Under the pieces are notes generated by a model that had not been told where the DNA came from, searched no databases, and worked only from the letters and a program-made list of their open reading frames with translations. A DNA stretch of 64,000 nt from Flavisolibacter nicotianae (lineage in GTDB: Bacteria; Bacteroidota; Bacteroidia; Chitinophagales; Chitinophagaceae), in the NCBI RefSeq assembly GCF_003628535.1, contig NZ_RBCI01000015.1:57307-121306 (forward strand), written 5' to 3'. A program made the position numbers and the translations under genes. Positions 17,280 to 27,782 of this stretch are shown here, one piece after another (positions within the stretch are counted from its first letter, which is position 1; every line of letters begins with the position of its first letter).

Positions 17280-19874
17280 TTAAAAGGCTACTTTTTCTTT
17301 TTCCTTCAATAGCCGCTCTGCCCGGAACAGCGGGTCAGCTGCCTGCAGGATTTTAGCCCTGAGCTTTGGATTGTAAGCCGGGTGCGCCTTTAAAAAGTCC
17401 CGCACGATCGCCGCTGCTTCGCTGCTCTGGTAGGCACCGAAGGTGGCTCCCAACCAGCCGGCCGGGAAAAAGATATCACCGGTCAGTTGGATCTCCTGCA
17501 ACAGGTCGAGACTTTCTTTTAAATAACGGATCGATGTCCGGGCCCGCAACGGGTGGTGCAGGTAGGCCAACGCATCCTGCACCCAGGCTTCCTTTTTTCG
17601 AACAGCGATATTTTTCAGCGAGGCAAAAAAGGCGTCGCGGGTTGCAACATCCGCCGACAAGGCCGGCACCAAAAACTGCAGGCGCTGTTTGCGATCGGGA
17701 TTGGAGATCCGGTCCTGCTGGACAGGCAGGATAGCCGTATCGGGATATTCCTTCAGCGCAAGATTGAGCGCCAGGGCCGTGTAATCATCTTCACTCAGCT
17801 TTACACCCCGTGGCGGTGTTTGCTCTTTCCAGACGGCATACAGCGTGTCCAGCGCCGGTTTGCTCAAGGCCAGGTTTTGGTAAGCCTGGAAAAGAATCTT
17901 CTTTTTATTCGACAGCGCTTCGTTTTGCATCATCTGCCAAAATGCAGTCTCCAAGCGCTGCACCAGTTGCTGCCTTTCAACTGGAGTAAGCAGCCGCCAG
18001 AAAATATCGATACAATACCCGGTGAGCAAACGACTGGTCAGTTCCTCCGGTTCTTTCTCCAATAGAGCCAGACAGGTGGTCAGCAATTCTGCCGGCTTCC
18101 GTCCACTCCCGTTGAGCATGTTTTCATATAAATTGATCGAAGCGGCGGCCCGCATAACGGGGTTGGGCAACCGGTCAAGGTGCTGCATGTTCGGGTCAAC
18201 GGGAAAAACGCCATAGCCCTGCCCGGAGGAATTGAACAGGATATAGTCGGGCAGCGGCCGCCCTTCTGCCCCACCAACAACGACCGACATTTTATTCATG
18301 TTGACGGTGAGTTCTTCCACCCTATCCCCGTAAACCAGCGCCAGTTCGAAAAATTGCGGCAGCAGGTAGGATTGCCCCTGTTCGCCTTTTTGTGTAATCG
18401 TCAGCCGCGCTATCTTCCCTTTGGCCTTTTGCAGGGAATAATGCAATTGCGGCCTTCCCGGCGTATTCACCCACACTTTGTTCCAGGCCAGCAGGTCGGC
18501 CGGCGTACGTTTATCGAGGATCCCGATAAGGTCCGGCCAGGTCGCATTTCCATAACTGTATTGTTTTAAATAGTCCCTTAGCCCATCGCGAAAATTCTCC
18601 ACTCCCACCAACCGTTCCAGCTGGCGCATCATCACCGGTGCTTTATCGTAAATGATCGGGCCGTATAAGGTGCCGGCTTCCTGCAAGTTGGACAGCGGCT
18701 GGCGAATGGGATTTGCCCCGGCCGTCCGGTCCACGGCATAGGCTCGCGGAAAATGCGTCAGCAAAAACTTCAGCTCGTAGTTGCTGCTGTTTTGCGTGCC
18801 CTGCGTGATCTTGTCGGCCATGAAATTGGCAAACACTTCTTTCATCCACACATCGTTGAACCATTGCATCGTCACCAGGTCGCCAAACCACATGTGGGCC
18901 GTTTCATGGGCGATCAGGTTGCTGCGGGCATTCTCCTGGTCTTTGGTAGCGGCCGAATCTAAAAACAGAGTCGATCCCTTGTAATCGATCGCACCCACAT
19001 GTTCCATACCGCCATACTGGAAATCCGGTATGCCCGCAAAATCCAGCTTCCGGAAGGGAAACGGGATTTGAGTATAGTCTTCTAAAAAACGAATGGCTTT
19101 TTCGTGCCAGCCAAAGATCGTATCCATGCTCAGGCGGATCTTGTTGCTGTCTGTCTCCCGGAACAGGAACTGCATCTCCCGCTCACCTGTTTTTTGCGTT
19201 CTTGCTTCAAAGCGGCCAGCCACAAACGAAAACAGGTAGGTACTGAACAAATCCGATTCTTCGTAACGGTAGGTCTTTGTGTCAGCGCTGACGACAGAGT
19301 CGGCCAGCGGGGCATTGGCCAGGGCTTTCCAGTCTTTGGGAAGTGTCAGCGTCAGTTGGAATTTGGCCTTCAGGCTGGGTTGATCGAAGCAGGGAAAGAC
19401 CGTGCGGGCACGGTCGGGCACCAGCAAGGTGTAGAGAAAATCGGCGTTGCGATTGAGCGACAATTCGCCTGCCGTGAAATAAATCGTTACCGTGTTCAGT
19501 CCTTCGTGCAGCCACGTCGATTCAACCAATAGGTGTTCGTTTTGAAATTGCTTTTTAACACGCCTGTCATTCACAACAACCGCATGAATCGACGTATCTA
19601 CTGACTTGAAATCGATCTGTAAAGGCTGTTCATTTTTCTTCCAGTTGAAGGTGATGGTTTCTTCTGCCGGAATCGATTCGGCTTTTGCTGCGGGCACATG
19701 AAAATGGATGGCATAATGAAGATCGCTGACAACCTGCTTTCGAAAATTCGCGAGGTTTTCCGGCACGCCGTTTTCGACGGGAAGCGTTGCTTTTTTTTGC
19801 GCCAAAGAAAGAAAACAAAAAAGACAGGAACCAAGGATCAGCCATAGTTTCCGGGCAGGAACATCCAATTTCAT
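17280..19874 (-). CDS. M1 family aminopeptidase (secreted)
   Basis: 864 residues. A signal peptide at about 7-26 (LWLILGSCLFCFLSLAQ) directs export. The N-terminal beta-saddle domain is followed by the gluzincin domain: substrate-recognition motif YGGMEHVGAI about residue 290 and zinc motif HETAHMWFGDLVTMQWFNDV with the downstream Glu in MKEVFANF (HEXXH-18-E). The C-terminal half is the helical ERAP1-like domain. It trims N-terminal residues from peptides, probably in the periplasm. ATG 19874 gives the signal peptide directly. Separated from the CoA transferase genes by a terminator, so it has its own promoter. Confidence 0.92.
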   Translation of the reverse strand: MKLDVPARKLWLILGSCLFCFLSLAQKKATLPVENGVPENLANFRKQVVSDLHYAIHFHVPAAKAESIPAEETITFNWKKNEQPLQIDFKSVDTSIHAVVVNDRRVKKQFQNEHLLVESTWLHEGLNTVTIYFTAGELSLNRNADFLYTLLVPDRARTVFPCFDQPSLKAKFQLTLTLPKDWKALANAPLADSVVSADTKTYRYEESDLFSTYLFSFVAGRFEARTQKTGEREMQFLFRETDSNKIRLSMDTIFGWHEKAIRFLEDYTQIPFPFRKLDFAGIPDFQYGGMEHVGAIDYKGSTLFLDSAATKDQENARSNLIAHETAHMWFGDLVTMQWFNDVWMKEVFANFMADKITQGTQNSSNYELKFLLTHFPRAYAVDRTAGANPIRQPLSNLQEAGTLYGPIIYDKAPVMMRQLERLVGVENFRDGLRDYLKQYSYGNATWPDLIGILDKRTPADLLAWNKVWVNTPGRPQLHYSLQKAKGKIARLTITQKGEQGQSYLLPQFFELALVYGDRVEELTVNMNKMSVVVGGAEGRPLPDYILFNSSGQGYGVFPVDPNMQHLDRLPNPVMRAAASINLYENMLNGSGRKPAELLTTCLALLEKEPEELTSRLLTGYCIDIFWRLLTPVERQQLVQRLETAFWQMMQNEALSNKKKILFQAYQNLALSKPALDTLYAVWKEQTPPRGVKLSEDDYTALALNLALKEYPDTAILPVQQDRISNPDRKQRLQFLVPALSADVATRDAFFASLKNIAVRKKEAWVQDALAYLHHPLRARTSIRYLKESLDLLQEIQLTGDIFFPAGWLGATFGAYQSSEAAAIVRDFLKAHPAYNPKLRAKILQAADPLFRAERLLKEKEKVAF

Positions 19875-19933
19875 GGAAGCAAATTAGGGAAAGATGTTGA
19901 GTTGAAAGGGCCACTGTCCGACCGGTTGTTCGC

Positions 19934-19965
19934 AAAAAGAAAAAGGACACGCCACCGGCATGTCC
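19934..19965 (-). terminator. Terminator of the CoA-transferase operon
   Basis: Read leftward: GGACATGCC-GGT-GGCGTGTCC, a 9-bp stem with a 3-nt loop, followed by TTTTTCTTTTT. It lies 26 bp past the subunit B stop. Confidence 0.85.
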
Positions 19966-19990
19966 CCGTCAGTTTTTTTGCGGTCCGTTT

Positions 19991-20647
19991 TTACAATTGC
20001 ATTTCTTTTATATCGCCCGGCACGATCAGTTGTCCGGCTGTCTTGGCTTTGATTTCGTCGACACTCACACCGGGTGCCCATTCGCGAAGAACAAATCCTT
20101 CCCCTGTAATATCGATCACCGCCAAATCGGTCACCACTTTTTTTACGCAGCGAACGCCGGTGAGCGGCAGGGTGCACTGCGGCAAGAGTTTGCTTTCGCC
20201 TTTCGGGTTGGTGTGCTGCATGGCCACGATTATGTTTCGGGCCGACGCCACCAGGTCCATCGCGCCGCCCATGCCTTTCACCATTTTGCCGGGTATCTTC
20301 CAGTTGGCGATGTCGCCTTTTTCCGACACTTCCATCGCCCCCAAAACGGTCAGGTCGATCTTGCCGGCACGGATCATGCCGAAGCTTTCAGCCGAGTCGA
20401 AAAATGCACCGCCGGGAATCACGGTCACCGTTTCTTTCCCGGCGTTGATCAGGTCCGCATCCATTTCGCTTTCGACGGGATAAGGCCCCATGCCCATCAT
20501 GCCGTTTTCGCTTTGCAGCATGACGAACATCCCTTCAGGAATATAGTTGGATACCAGCGTGGGAATGCCGATCCCAAGGTTCACGTACATGCCATCCTTC
20601 AACTCTTGTGCGATACGTTTTGCAATGCCAAATTTATCGAGTGCCAT
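19991..20647 (-). CDS. 3-oxoacid/acyl CoA-transferase subunit B
   Basis: 218 residues, standard for the beta subunit. Signatures: [11 protein letters not shown] near residue 22 and the catalytic [12 protein letters not shown], whose Glu forms the CoA thioester. [15 protein letters not shown] and [18 protein letters not shown] are family-typical. With subunit A it moves CoA between acyl-CoA and a short-chain oxo-acid such as acetoacetate (succinyl-CoA:3-ketoacid type most likely). The gene follows subunit A with an 18-bp gap, so they are one operon ending at the terminator near 19950. Substrate preference cannot be decided from sequence. Confidence 0.92.
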   Translation of the reverse strand: MALDKFGIAKRIAQELKDGMYVNLGIGIPTLVSNYIPEGMFVMLQSENGMMGMGPYPVESEMDADLINAGKETVTVIPGGAFFDSAESFGMIRAGKIDLTVLGAMEVSEKGDIANWKIPGKMVKGMGGAMDLVASARNIIVAMQHTNPKGESKLLPQCTLPLTGVRCVKKVVTDLAVIDITGEGFVLREWAPGVSVDEIKAKTAGQLIVPGDIKEMQL

Positions 20648-20665
20648 TTCGTTTGTTGTTTGTGT

Positions 20666-21370
20666 TTAGTTGGCTTTCGCCAGTTGCACGGTTTTCCGTT
20701 CGATCCGTTTTTCGTACCCCTTTCCCTGGAAGATTCGGTGCACATACACGCTGGCCACATGAATGTGGTCGGGGTCGAGTTCGCCGGGTTCCACCAGCTC
20801 TTCCACTTCGGCAATGGTAACGGTGCCCGCCTTTGCCATCGAAGTGGAAAAATTCCGGGTTGTCTTGCGGAAAACGAGGTTGCCGTACCGGTCGCCCTTC
20901 CAGGCTTTCACGAGGGCAAAGTCGGCATGGAGTGCTTCTTCCAGCAGGTATTTTTTCCCGTTGAATTCACGCACTTCTTTTCCCTCCGCCACTTCGGTAC
21001 CGTAGCCGGCCGGCGTGTAGAACGCCGGAATTCCCATGGCCGCCATCTGGATGCAGGTGGCCAGTGTTCCCTGCGGTATCAGGTCCACCTGCAGTTCGCC
21101 GGACAACAACTGCCGTTCAAATTCGGCATTCTCTCCCACGTAGGAGGAAAGCATTTTTTTGATCTGGCGGTTTTGCAGCAAAAGGCCCAGGCCAAAATCA
21201 TCCACGCCGGCATTGTTGGAAATGCAGGTTAAATTTTTCACGCCCATCTGTTTCAAAACGTTGATGGAATTTTCCGGAATGCCGCAGAGACCGAAACCAC
21301 CGAGCATCAGCGTTGCCCCGTCCCTGATGTCATGCAAGGCTTCCTGTGCGGAAGAATACACTTTATTCAT
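20666..21370 (-). CDS. 3-oxoacid/acyl CoA-transferase subunit A
   Basis: 234 residues. The CoA-binding glycine loop [14 protein letters not shown] is near residue 21, followed by [17 protein letters not shown] and [17 protein letters not shown], all typical of the alpha subunit. [18 protein letters not shown] is also conserved. It forms the heteromeric CoA transferase with the downstream subunit B. The leader contains a 7-bp hairpin (GCAGGTG/CACCTGC at 21414-21433), 44 nt upstream of the start, and further upstream the 31-bp palindrome. First gene of the operon. Confidence 0.92.
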   Translation of the reverse strand: MNKVYSSAQEALHDIRDGATLMLGGFGLCGIPENSINVLKQMGVKNLTCISNNAGVDDFGLGLLLQNRQIKKMLSSYVGENAEFERQLLSGELQVDLIPQGTLATCIQMAAMGIPAFYTPAGYGTEVAEGKEVREFNGKKYLLEEALHADFALVKAWKGDRYGNLVFRKTTRNFSTSMAKAGTVTIAEVEELVEPGELDPDHIHVASVYVHRIFQGKGYEKRIERKTVQLAKAN

Positions 21371-21413
21371 ATAGCGAAGTTATGAGTCAACCCATCGGAT
21401 GCCGTGAGTTGGT

Positions 21414-21433
21414 GCAGGTGCTTTTCCACCTGC
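21414..21433. repeat. Inverted repeat GCAGGTG-6-CACCTGC
   Basis: Seven-base perfect arms around CTTTTC in the leader of the CoA-transferase operon. A further CACCTGC copy occurs near 21563, so alternative pairings with the downstream structure are possible. Confidence 0.6.
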
Positions 21434-21516
21434 GGCGAGAAAGATACAGAAACTTGCAATGCAGCCGGGCAAACAAGTGTTCGTTCCAGATTTCCTTTTC
21501 AGGTAAAGCCGGTAGC

Positions 21517-21547
21517 GACCTCACAGGTTTTGAAAACCTGTGAGGTC
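21517..21547. repeat. 31-bp near-perfect palindrome
   Basis: Arms GACCTCACAGGTTTT and AAAACCTGTGAGGTC around one central base; every arm base pairs. It lies between the flavin monooxygenase-like gene and the CoA-transferase operon. Palindromes of this type (CTCACAGGTTTT) are, to my recollection, dispersed in many Bacteroidota genomes; that needs a genome search. There is no T tract, so it is not a plain terminator. Confidence 0.85.
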
Positions 21548-21594
21548 TGTCCCCATCCGAATGAACACCTGCAAAAAACACTTGTCGTTGTTTG

Positions 21595-22611
21595 CTACAC
21601 GTTGGCTGCCCCGGTCTTGAACAACGGCGCCACCATTTCATAGCACCGGATCTTTGCATCCAGGTCAAAGAGGTGTGAAGTGATCATCAACTCGCTGATA
21701 CCGGTGGACTGCACAAACGCCTGCAGGCCTTCTTTCACCGTGTTGGCACTTCCGACAAATGCATACTGAAGCATGTGCTGCACGGCTGCTTTTTCCGGCT
21801 CTGTCCAAAGACCGTCCATTGTGGGAACAGGCGGCTGCAGGGGCCGACGTTTGTTGCGGATCATTCCCAGGATCACCTGGTAAAAAGAGGTGGCAAGAAA
21901 AGCCGCTTCCTCGTCGCTGTCTGCCGCAACTACATTTACACAAGCCATGCTGTATGGCTGTTGCAGGTAGCGCGACGGCTTGAACTGCGAATGGTAAATA
22001 TCCAGCGCTTCGTGGAGGTGAGTGGGTGCAAAATGCGAGGCAAATGCAAAGGGCAATCCCAGCATCGCGGCCAGTTGTGCGCCGTAGGTACTCGAACCCA
22101 GGAGCCACACCGGCACCTCAGTTCCTTCACCGGGAATGGCCCGCACACGGGCATCGGGGTCGCGGGGCCCGAGATAAGTCAGCAATTCAACAACATCGTT
22201 GGGAAATTCATCCACGTCATTTTTCAGCGAACGGCGCAAGGCCCACGATGTTACCGGGTCGGTACCCGGCGCACGGCCCAGGCCAAGATCGATCCGATTG
22301 GGATACAACGATGCCAGTGTTCCAAACTGCTCGGCAATGATGAGAGGAGCATGGTTGGGAAGCATGATACCACCGGCACCCACACGGATGGACTTTGTGC
22401 CACCGGCAACATAGCCAATCAGTACGGCCGTTGCCGCCGATGCCACGCTTTCCATGTTGTGATGCTCGGCAAACCAGTACCGTGTATACCCCAGCCGCTC
22501 GGCCGCTTGTGCCAGTGCGAGGCCTCGGCGAAAAGCACCTGCCGCCGTTTCGCCTTCCACGATCGTTGCCAGGTCGAGCACGGACACCGGGAGGTTGGAA
22601 AGATTGTTCAT
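21595..22611 (-). CDS. LLM-class flavin-dependent oxidoreductase (luciferase-like)
   Basis: 338 residues, the length of the YhbW-type subgroup. TIM-barrel motifs: [17 protein letters not shown] near residue 43, [16 protein letters not shown], and [17 protein letters not shown] near 100, matching the group II LLM proteins. It binds FMN or F420-like cofactor and would oxidise an unknown substrate with reduced flavin. ATG 22611 ([15 protein letters not shown]) is chosen over a start 27 bp upstream because the barrel begins right after it. It stands alone, 63 bp past the esterase stop; co-transcription with that gene is possible. Confidence 0.88.
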   Translation of the reverse strand: MNNLSNLPVSVLDLATIVEGETAAGAFRRGLALAQAAERLGYTRYWFAEHHNMESVASAATAVLIGYVAGGTKSIRVGAGGIMLPNHAPLIIAEQFGTLASLYPNRIDLGLGRAPGTDPVTSWALRRSLKNDVDEFPNDVVELLTYLGPRDPDARVRAIPGEGTEVPVWLLGSSTYGAQLAAMLGLPFAFASHFAPTHLHEALDIYHSQFKPSRYLQQPYSMACVNVVAADSDEEAAFLATSFYQVILGMIRNKRRPLQPPVPTMDGLWTEPEKAAVQHMLQYAFVGSANTVKEGLQAFVQSTGISELMITSHLFDLDAKIRCYEMVAPLFKTGAANV

Positions 22612-22674
22612 ACCTGTCGTTTTGAAGAAAGAAAGCAAATTACGCTGCGGTCAACCTCGCCGGCCCGCAAACAA

Positions 22675-23802
22675 TTATTGTAACAGGTTTTTAAAGAATG
22701 GAATGAGCTCAGCCGCCATGATGCCGTGATCTTCCACGTTGGGATGACCGGAGCAGCCCCTCGCCCTCATGGGTTGAAAGAAGAAAACCGCCACCGGCTT
22801 CGCCGAGGGGTACAAGGCATCTATCCTGCCTTTAACGGCAGCCAGGCAGTTTTGTAGCAATATCCTTGCGTCGCCATTGACCATCGGGCTGCTGAGCAGT
22901 GCAATCGTTGCGGCAGGATAAATGGTTTTTACCCGTTGCACAAACGAAACATAGGCATTCACGAACCGGGCACTATCGAAAGGCAGCCTTTCCTTTTTGC
23001 CGTCGCCACGGCTAAAGTCATTTGTGCCCAAGGCAATGCTAACAATAGCTGGTGTGTAGGTCGCAAAATTCCAGCGCTGCGGATTCCCTTCCTGGAAGTC
23101 CAGCTTTTCGTAGACCTGCGGCATGGTAGGGCCATCGCTGTTCCAGTTGCGGTAAATGCCAATGCCGCTCACGCTGCTTAAAAGAAAATTGGCACCCACG
23201 GCCCTGGCTACCCGCGGGCCGTAGGCCATGTAGGCATTGTGCTGGTCGTGATAGACACCCGTCCCGCAGGGCACCTCCGACGGATCGGCTGCCGCGCCGC
23301 AGGTAATACTGTTGCCAATAAATTCAATCAACGGTGCCTGCGGTTGTTTTAGACCGGTTACATTATGCCCGCTGACTGATTCAATCATAACGGGCCCCGT
23401 GTGCGCTTCGGTGGCTTTGTAAATCCATACCATATGCCGGCCGCTGCCCGGGGCCTTCAGCACGACCGGCTCACCGGATTTGGAAGAAACACGAAGCCGT
23501 TTTTGATACACGCCATCCATCTCGTACTGGAGGTAGTTGTGATCGAGGTAGGCCGGAACAGACACGATGATGCGGCATTCCGTACCATCGAAACGGAAAC
23601 CGAAGCCGGAGGCTGAACTGACAAGCGAAAGTTTCTGGTTATCCAGACTGGTGCGGCCAAATGGCTGCAGCGATGTCGCCGGCAACTGGTTTACTTCAGC
23701 GGCCGTTTTCCGGGGCCCGGCGCACCCGGCCATGATAAAAAAGAAGATGCTAACAACACCCAACTTTTTTGAAAAGGATCGGTAAGTAAAAGACCTTGTC
23801 AT
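22675..23802 (-). CDS. SGNH/GDSL esterase lipoprotein, CE2-like
   Basis: 375 residues. A signal peptide ends in a lipobox at IMAGC near residue 27. An N-terminal jelly-roll of about 120 residues, then the SGNH hydrolase domain: block I EFIGNSITCGAA with the nucleophile Ser, block III IALGTNDFS, and the C-terminal GHPNVEDHGIMA providing Asp/His. Two-domain architecture with jelly roll plus SGNH resembles carbohydrate esterase family 2 (acetyl-xylan or acetyl-mannan esterases). It probably removes acetyl groups from plant polysaccharide at the cell surface (inference). The flavin-enzyme gene is downstream. Confidence 0.85.
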   Translation of the reverse strand: MTRSFTYRSFSKKLGVVSIFFFIMAGCAGPRKTAAEVNQLPATSLQPFGRTSLDNQKLSLVSSASGFGFRFDGTECRIIVSVPAYLDHNYLQYEMDGVYQKRLRVSSKSGEPVVLKAPGSGRHMVWIYKATEAHTGPVMIESVSGHNVTGLKQPQAPLIEFIGNSITCGAAADPSEVPCGTGVYHDQHNAYMAYGPRVARAVGANFLLSSVSGIGIYRNWNSDGPTMPQVYEKLDFQEGNPQRWNFATYTPAIVSIALGTNDFSRGDGKKERLPFDSARFVNAYVSFVQRVKTIYPAATIALLSSPMVNGDARILLQNCLAAVKGRIDALYPSAKPVAVFFFQPMRARGCSGHPNVEDHGIMAAELIPFFKNLLQ

Positions 23803-24011
23803 ACCTGCAACATTACTGAAGATTTACAGCAAAAACGTTGCGACATGGTCGATAGTACCCGGCTTGGGGACCATTTCGAAATGTTTCATTTGCGCAGCCT
23901 AGCATAGATGCGGGATCTATGGCTATTTTAAAAAGCGGGCTGACGAAACAACACAATCACTGTGCGCAGGCAGGTAAACCGGATCGAAAGCACCTTTCGA
24001 TATTCGCATAA

Positions 24012-26672
24012 TCATGAACTTTTTTTCCGTCTCTTTTTAAGCGGGTTTTCCCGCGGCTGCAGCAACTTGGCAATGAGTCCTGTCCAACCGGTTTGATGCG
24101 AAGCACCCACGCCCCGGCCATTGTCGCCGTCAAAATATTCGTAAAAGAGAAGGTAGTCTTTGAAATGCGGATCCGTTTGCAGCTTTTTATTGTCACCAAA
24201 TACCGGTCGGTGTCCCTGTTCATCGGCCAGAAATAACCGGCGCAATCGCCGCGACAGTTCATCCGCAATTTCGTTCAGCGACAGCAACTGCCCGCTGCCG
24301 GTTGGGCACTCTACGCGGAAATCGTCGGTGTAGTAATAGTGGAATCGCTGCAGGCTTTCAATCACCAGGTAGTTCACCGGCATCCACACCGGGCCGCGCC
24401 AATTGCTATTACCGCCAAAAAGAGCGGTGGTGCTTTCCGCCGGCGTGTATTGTACCGAGAAACACGTTCCGTCGACCCACATTTCGTAGGGGTGATTGAG
24501 ATGGTATTTTGAAAGTGCACGAACACCGTGGTCACTCAGAAATTCGGTTTCGTCCAGCATGCGTTCGAGGATTTTTTTCATCCGATGGCCACGCAAAAGA
24601 CTCAGCAAGTGTTTTTCGGTATCGCTTTTTTCCTGCCAGCGCGAAACAAGCGCCGCAAGGTCGGGGCGGTTATCAAGGAACCAATCGAGGCGGCTTCGAA
24701 ACCCGGGCAGTTTTTCCAACACCGCATGGTCAAGCACCTCCACGGCAAACAGGGGAATAAGGCCCACCATGCTGCGCAATTTGATTTTGCGGTTGCCATC
24801 CCTGGGCAGGTGCAGCACGTCGTAATAAAACTGGTCGTCCTCGTCCCACAACCCATCACCATCACCGCTTTTGCTGGCCATGGCGCCGGCGATGTACAGA
24901 AAGTGTTCAAAAAACTTCGTCGCCAAATCCTCGTACGCCGGGTTGACCAATGCCAGTTCGAGGGAAATGCGCATCATGTTAAGCGTATACATTGCCATCC
25001 AGCTGGTACCATCGGATTGCTCCAGGTAACCACCCGTAGGCAGCGCAGCACTGCGGTCGAAAACACCAATGTTGTCGAGACCCAGAAACCCTCCCTCGAA
25101 GATATTGTTGCCCTGTGCATCCTTGCGGTTGACCCACCACGTAAAATTGAGCAACAGCTTGTGAAAAACAGTTTCTAAAAAAAGCACATCTCCCCTGCCT
25201 GTCGCAGCCTGGTCGATCTGGTATACCCGCAAAGCAGCCCAGGCATGCACCGGCGGATTGACATCACTGAACGACCATTCGTAAGCGGGCAATTGGCCAT
25301 TGGGATGCATGTACCAGGCCCTGGTAAGAAGCAACAGTTGTTTTTTGGCAAAGGCCGCGTCCACCATCGACAAGGGGATGCAATGAAACGCCAGGTCCCA
25401 GGCGGCATACCAGGGATACTCCCATTTATCCGGCATGGAAATAATAGCCGCGTTGTTCAGGTGCTTCCATTCACAGTTGCGACCATTTTGGCGTTCTGTT
25501 GGTGGCGGCACCTGTGCCGGGTCGCCACGCAGCCATTGGTCTACGTCGTAATAGTAAAATTGCTTGCTCCAGAGCATGCCGGCAAAAGCCTGGCGCTGCA
25601 CCCGCTTCTCTTCATCGGACGCCATCCCTTTTTGCAAAGCGGCGTAAAATTCGTCGGCTTCTTTTTTTCGCTGCGCAAAAATGGCGTCGAAGTCTTCGAA
25701 ACACTCCCTGGCCGGACCCGCCTGCAGGCGAAATTTTAAACTATAGCTGCCCCCGCCTTTCACCACCAGCTCGTAATCAATGGCGGCTTTGGTGCCTTCC
25801 GCGTTGGGGTTAACGGCCGTTTTGTTGCCGTTGACGAGGTAATCGTTGATGCCGTCCTTCGTGTAGGCAGATCCGTTGTCCACCCCGTACAGGCGTTGCA
25901 GGTTGGTTTCGTTGTCGCAGAAAAGCAAGGTTCCTTTTTCCTTCGCATGCAGCTGGTAGCTGCCAAGACTTTCATGGGTGATCAGCACTTCGCCCTTGTT
26001 CGACGACGTCATTTTGGGCTTGTAGTTATCGTATCCCCAAACCCAGGTGTTGCGGAACCAGATCGTCGGAATGATGTGCAGCGCTGCATCGTTCCGGCCG
26101 CGGTTGTGAACGGTAATTTTCACCAGGATATCATCGGCCGACGCCTTGGCATATTCTACAAAAACGTCGAAGTATTCATCGGTGTCGAAGATGCCGGTAT
26201 CGATCAGTTCGAACTCGGGCTCGAGCCTTGTCCGGCGACGGTTTTCATCGACCAGTCGCTGGTAGGGAAATGCGGCTTGCGGGTACTTGTACAGCATCTT
26301 CATGTACGTGTGTGCAGGCGTGGCGTCGAGATAATAATAGAGTTCCTTGACGTCTTCGCCGTGGTTGCCTTCCGGTCCGGCCAGGCCGAAATAGCGCTCT
26401 TTGATAATGCTGTCTTTTTTGTTCCAGAGCGCCAGTGCAAAACAAAGAATCTGCTTGTTGTCGCAAATGCCGGCGATGCCTTCTTCTCCCCACCGATAGG
26501 CCTTGCTTCGCGCCATGTCGTGCGTGGTAAAGGTCCAGGGCTGCCCATCGGCGCTGTAGTCTTCCCGCACAGTGCCCCATTGGCGGTCCGAAACAAAGGG
26601 TCCCCACAGCGTTTCTGCCGTTGCCGCTGAAGGAAGCGTAAGGTTGTCGATCGAATTGCCCGCTTCTGCCAT
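24012..26672 (-). CDS. GH63-like glycoside hydrolase (MGH1-type (alpha/alpha)6 domain)
   Basis: 886 residues without a signal peptide. The N-terminal beta-domain covers about 1-330 ([28 protein letters not shown]). The (alpha/alpha)6 catalytic barrel follows, with [19 protein letters not shown] about 430, an Asp-bearing motif usual for the catalytic acid, and [20 protein letters not shown] about 780. It resembles bacterial GH63 enzymes related to glucosidase I and mannosylglycerate hydrolase; likely an intracellular alpha-glucosidase-type enzyme. Divergent from a Gfo/Idh oxidoreductase across a 77-bp gap containing an inverted repeat, so the two may share control. Confidence 0.88.
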   Translation of the reverse strand: MAEAGNSIDNLTLPSAATAETLWGPFVSDRQWGTVREDYSADGQPWTFTTHDMARSKAYRWGEEGIAGICDNKQILCFALALWNKKDSIIKERYFGLAGPEGNHGEDVKELYYYLDATPAHTYMKMLYKYPQAAFPYQRLVDENRRRTRLEPEFELIDTGIFDTDEYFDVFVEYAKASADDILVKITVHNRGRNDAALHIIPTIWFRNTWVWGYDNYKPKMTSSNKGEVLITHESLGSYQLHAKEKGTLLFCDNETNLQRLYGVDNGSAYTKDGINDYLVNGNKTAVNPNAEGTKAAIDYELVVKGGGSYSLKFRLQAGPARECFEDFDAIFAQRKKEADEFYAALQKGMASDEEKRVQRQAFAGMLWSKQFYYYDVDQWLRGDPAQVPPPTERQNGRNCEWKHLNNAAIISMPDKWEYPWYAAWDLAFHCIPLSMVDAAFAKKQLLLLTRAWYMHPNGQLPAYEWSFSDVNPPVHAWAALRVYQIDQAATGRGDVLFLETVFHKLLLNFTWWVNRKDAQGNNIFEGGFLGLDNIGVFDRSAALPTGGYLEQSDGTSWMAMYTLNMMRISLELALVNPAYEDLATKFFEHFLYIAGAMASKSGDGDGLWDEDDQFYYDVLHLPRDGNRKIKLRSMVGLIPLFAVEVLDHAVLEKLPGFRSRLDWFLDNRPDLAALVSRWQEKSDTEKHLLSLLRGHRMKKILERMLDETEFLSDHGVRALSKYHLNHPYEMWVDGTCFSVQYTPAESTTALFGGNSNWRGPVWMPVNYLVIESLQRFHYYYTDDFRVECPTGSGQLLSLNEIADELSRRLRRLFLADEQGHRPVFGDNKKLQTDPHFKDYLLFYEYFDGDNGRGVGASHQTGWTGLIAKLLQPRENPLKKRRKKSS

Positions 26673-26700
26673 TCCCCTAAATTAATAGCCCGACTGCTTC

Positions 26701-26724
26701 CAATACAAACTTCGTTTTGTATTG
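26701..26724. promoter_or_regulatory. Inverted repeat in divergent promoter, candidate operator
   Basis: CAATACAAA and TTTGTATTG form a perfect 9-bp dyad around a 6-nt centre, midway between the divergent GH63 (start 26672) and Gfo/Idh (start 26750) genes. On the plus strand its right arm overlaps a TTTTG -33-like word, followed by TAGCTTTA near 26736-26743. A shared regulator site is plausible; a small hairpin is the alternative. Confidence 0.45.
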
Positions 26725-26749
26725 ACCACCTGCCTTAGCTTTAGGGGCT

Positions 26750-27730
26750 ATGAACGAAGCCATCATTCGCTGGGGCATTATTGGTTGCGGCGACGTAACC
26801 GAAGTAAAGAGCGGCCCCGCTTTCAATAAAGTTCCGCGTTCGAAACTGGTTGCCGTCATGCGGCGCAACGAAGCCAAAGCAAAAGACTATGCCGAACGAC
26901 ATGGCGTGCCCCGCTGGTATGGCGATGCCACAGCCCTTATCAACGACCCCGAAGTTGATGCCGTGTACGTGGCCACACCGCCGCTGCAGCACGAAGAATA
27001 CACGATGCAGGCCTTGCAGGCGGGAAAACCTGTTTACGTGGAAAAACCCATGGCGATCGACGCAAAGGCTGCCGCACGAATGGCGAAGGCGGCCAACGAC
27101 AGCGGCGTCAAACTTTGTGTCGCCCATTACCGCCGGCAGCAGCCGCTGTTCCGGAAAGTAAAGTCACTGCTGGAAGAAGGCGCCATCGGCATGCCGCGAC
27201 TCGTCAATCTTCAGTGCTTACAGCCGCACGACTCGTCGCTCTTCATCCGCACAGAAGAACCCTGGCGTTACGACCCGGCCGTTTCGGGAGGCGGCTTGTT
27301 TTACGACCTTGCACCGCACCAGCTCGACCTGATGCTTTACTTCTTTGGCAAGCCCGAAAGGGTGAAAGGCATATCGATCAACGCTGCCGGGAAATACAAT
27401 GCCGACGATACAACCACCGGCGACGTGCTCTTTCCCAACCAGGTCCTGTTCAACGGCGCCTGGAGCTTTTCCGTTCCCGAAAAAAGGGATCACTGCGAGA
27501 TCATCGGAACAGAAGGTTCCTTGCAGTTCAAAATTTTTGAGCACCGCGAATTGGTGCTGAAAAAGGAGGACAGTGAAACCCGGTTTGCCTTCGATCCCCT
27601 GCCGCATGTGCAGCAGCCCATGATCGAACAGGTGGTGCGGTATTTTCTCGGCGAAGGCCCCAATCCTGACAGCGGCGAGGAAGGTGTGACAGTGATGGAA
27701 ATGATGGACCGAATGGTGGGAAAAATTTAA
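26750..27730 (+). CDS. Gfo/Idh/MocA family oxidoreductase
   Basis: 326 residues. NAD(P)-binding Rossmann domain: WGIIGCGDVTEVKSGPAF near the start, YVATPPLQHEEY, and the family Lys in VYVEKPMAI about residue 97. The C-terminal beta-sheet dimer domain contains GGGLFYDLAPHQLDLMLYFFG with the usual catalytic-region His. It oxidises or reduces a sugar or cyclitol carbon. It is divergent from the GH63-like glycosidase, so it may process a sugar released by that enzyme (inference). The putative -7 element lies only about 7 nt upstream of the ATG, so the mRNA could be nearly leaderless. Confidence 0.9.
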   Translation: MNEAIIRWGIIGCGDVTEVKSGPAFNKVPRSKLVAVMRRNEAKAKDYAERHGVPRWYGDATALINDPEVDAVYVATPPLQHEEYTMQALQAGKPVYVEKPMAIDAKAAARMAKAANDSGVKLCVAHYRRQQPLFRKVKSLLEEGAIGMPRLVNLQCLQPHDSSLFIRTEEPWRYDPAVSGGGLFYDLAPHQLDLMLYFFGKPERVKGISINAAGKYNADDTTTGDVLFPNQVLFNGAWSFSVPEKRDHCEIIGTEGSLQFKIFEHRELVLKKEDSETRFAFDPLPHVQQPMIEQVVRYFLGEGPNPDSGEEGVTVMEMMDRMVGKI

Positions 27731-27782
27731 ATGTATCCCGGCTTCGCATCCAATAGGAAAATATCCTTTCGCGGATAGGAAC

